Assembly: GCF_907164915.1 (NCBI RefSeq)
Contig: NC_061868.1
Coordinates: 50,281,689 to 50,345,688 of the forward strand
Length of the DNA: 64,000 nucleotides
Direction: 5' to 3'
Source: Impatiens glandulifera
Taxonomy: Eukaryota > Streptophyta > Magnoliopsida > Ericales > Balsaminaceae
In this document: piece after piece, positions 63,935 to 64,000 of the stretch
Position numbering within the stretch: position 1 is the stretch's first letter
Layout of the letters: each line of letters opens with the position of its first letter
The notes under the pieces: model-generated
What the model saw: the letters and a program-made list of their open reading frames with translations, nothing else
What the model was told of the DNA's origin: nothing
Databases searched by the model: none
Position numbers and translations under genes: made by a program

Positions 63935-64000
63935 ATGTGGTCGCCAACGGCTGCGGCTGCGGCTGTTGGTTCTCTGTCCACAGTCCTGATCAGTGCAAGC
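63935..64000 (+). CDS. Start of an unidentified gene, cut by window end
   Basis: From ATG 63935 the frame MWSPTAAAAVGSLSTVLIS stays open to the last base (22 codons). The local GC content is high and there is an Ala run. The hydrophobic, Ala/Ser-rich start could be a membrane anchor or transit peptide (for example of an AAA-ATPase or membrane protein), but 22 codons are too few to identify a family. Confidence 0.4.
   Translation, partial: MWSPTAAAAAVGSLSTVLISAS

Overview
This is nuclear DNA from a flowering plant, most likely a eudicot. The genes are intron-rich, the intergenic DNA is very AT-rich, and the families are plant-specific: KIN-12 kinesin, LRR-extensin, XLG G protein, REM/VRN1-type B3, COR413 and R2R3-MYB. 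There are no bacterial, organellar or viral gene blocks. The only well-preserved transposon is one Ty3/gypsy LTR retrotransposon.

Layout. 1-5799 (-): N-terminal and coiled-coil part of a KIN-12/POK-type phragmoplast kinesin, cut by the window edge. 6300-12040: tandem, decayed copies of the kinesin exon 2/intron 1 segment; one of them is split by a young, internally deleted gypsy element (7337-10850, identical-looking LTRs, 5-bp target duplication). 12047-13240 (-): 2-oxoglutarate/Fe(II) dioxygenase. 13.2-17.0 kb: repeat-rich spacer with a MITE-like hairpin, a 261-bp tandem duplication and a ~480-bp palindrome. 16991-22090 (-): LRR-extensin/PEX protein with an exceptionally long ATPPPQ-type repeat. 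23287-24196 (-): secreted EXPP1-like protein. 25-30.6 kb (+): decaying cluster of B3 (REM/VRN1-like) genes with one intact member, one frameshifted pseudogene and a stray copy of the PAC2 first exon. 32.7 kb (+): small unknown ORF. 33160-36296 (-): extra-large G protein. 39722-41101 (-): JINGUBANG-like WD40 protein. 45565-48166 (+): proteasome assembly chaperone 2. 49118-50014 (+): COR413 membrane protein. 50491-52780 (+): organellar-type RNA pseudouridine synthase. 53.2-62.7 kb: tandem duplications around two R2R3-MYB genes and a MYB remnant. The last 66 bases open an unidentified partial ORF behind a short uORF.

The genes are not an operon; each has its own promoter. The gene order (KIN-12, 2OGD, PEX, B3, WD40, PAC2) matches, from memory, a block of Arabidopsis chromosome 3 (about At3g19050 back to At3g18940), which supports the family calls. 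Exon coordinates were set by hand from splice motifs and frame continuity. No alignment, transcript data or database search was available.
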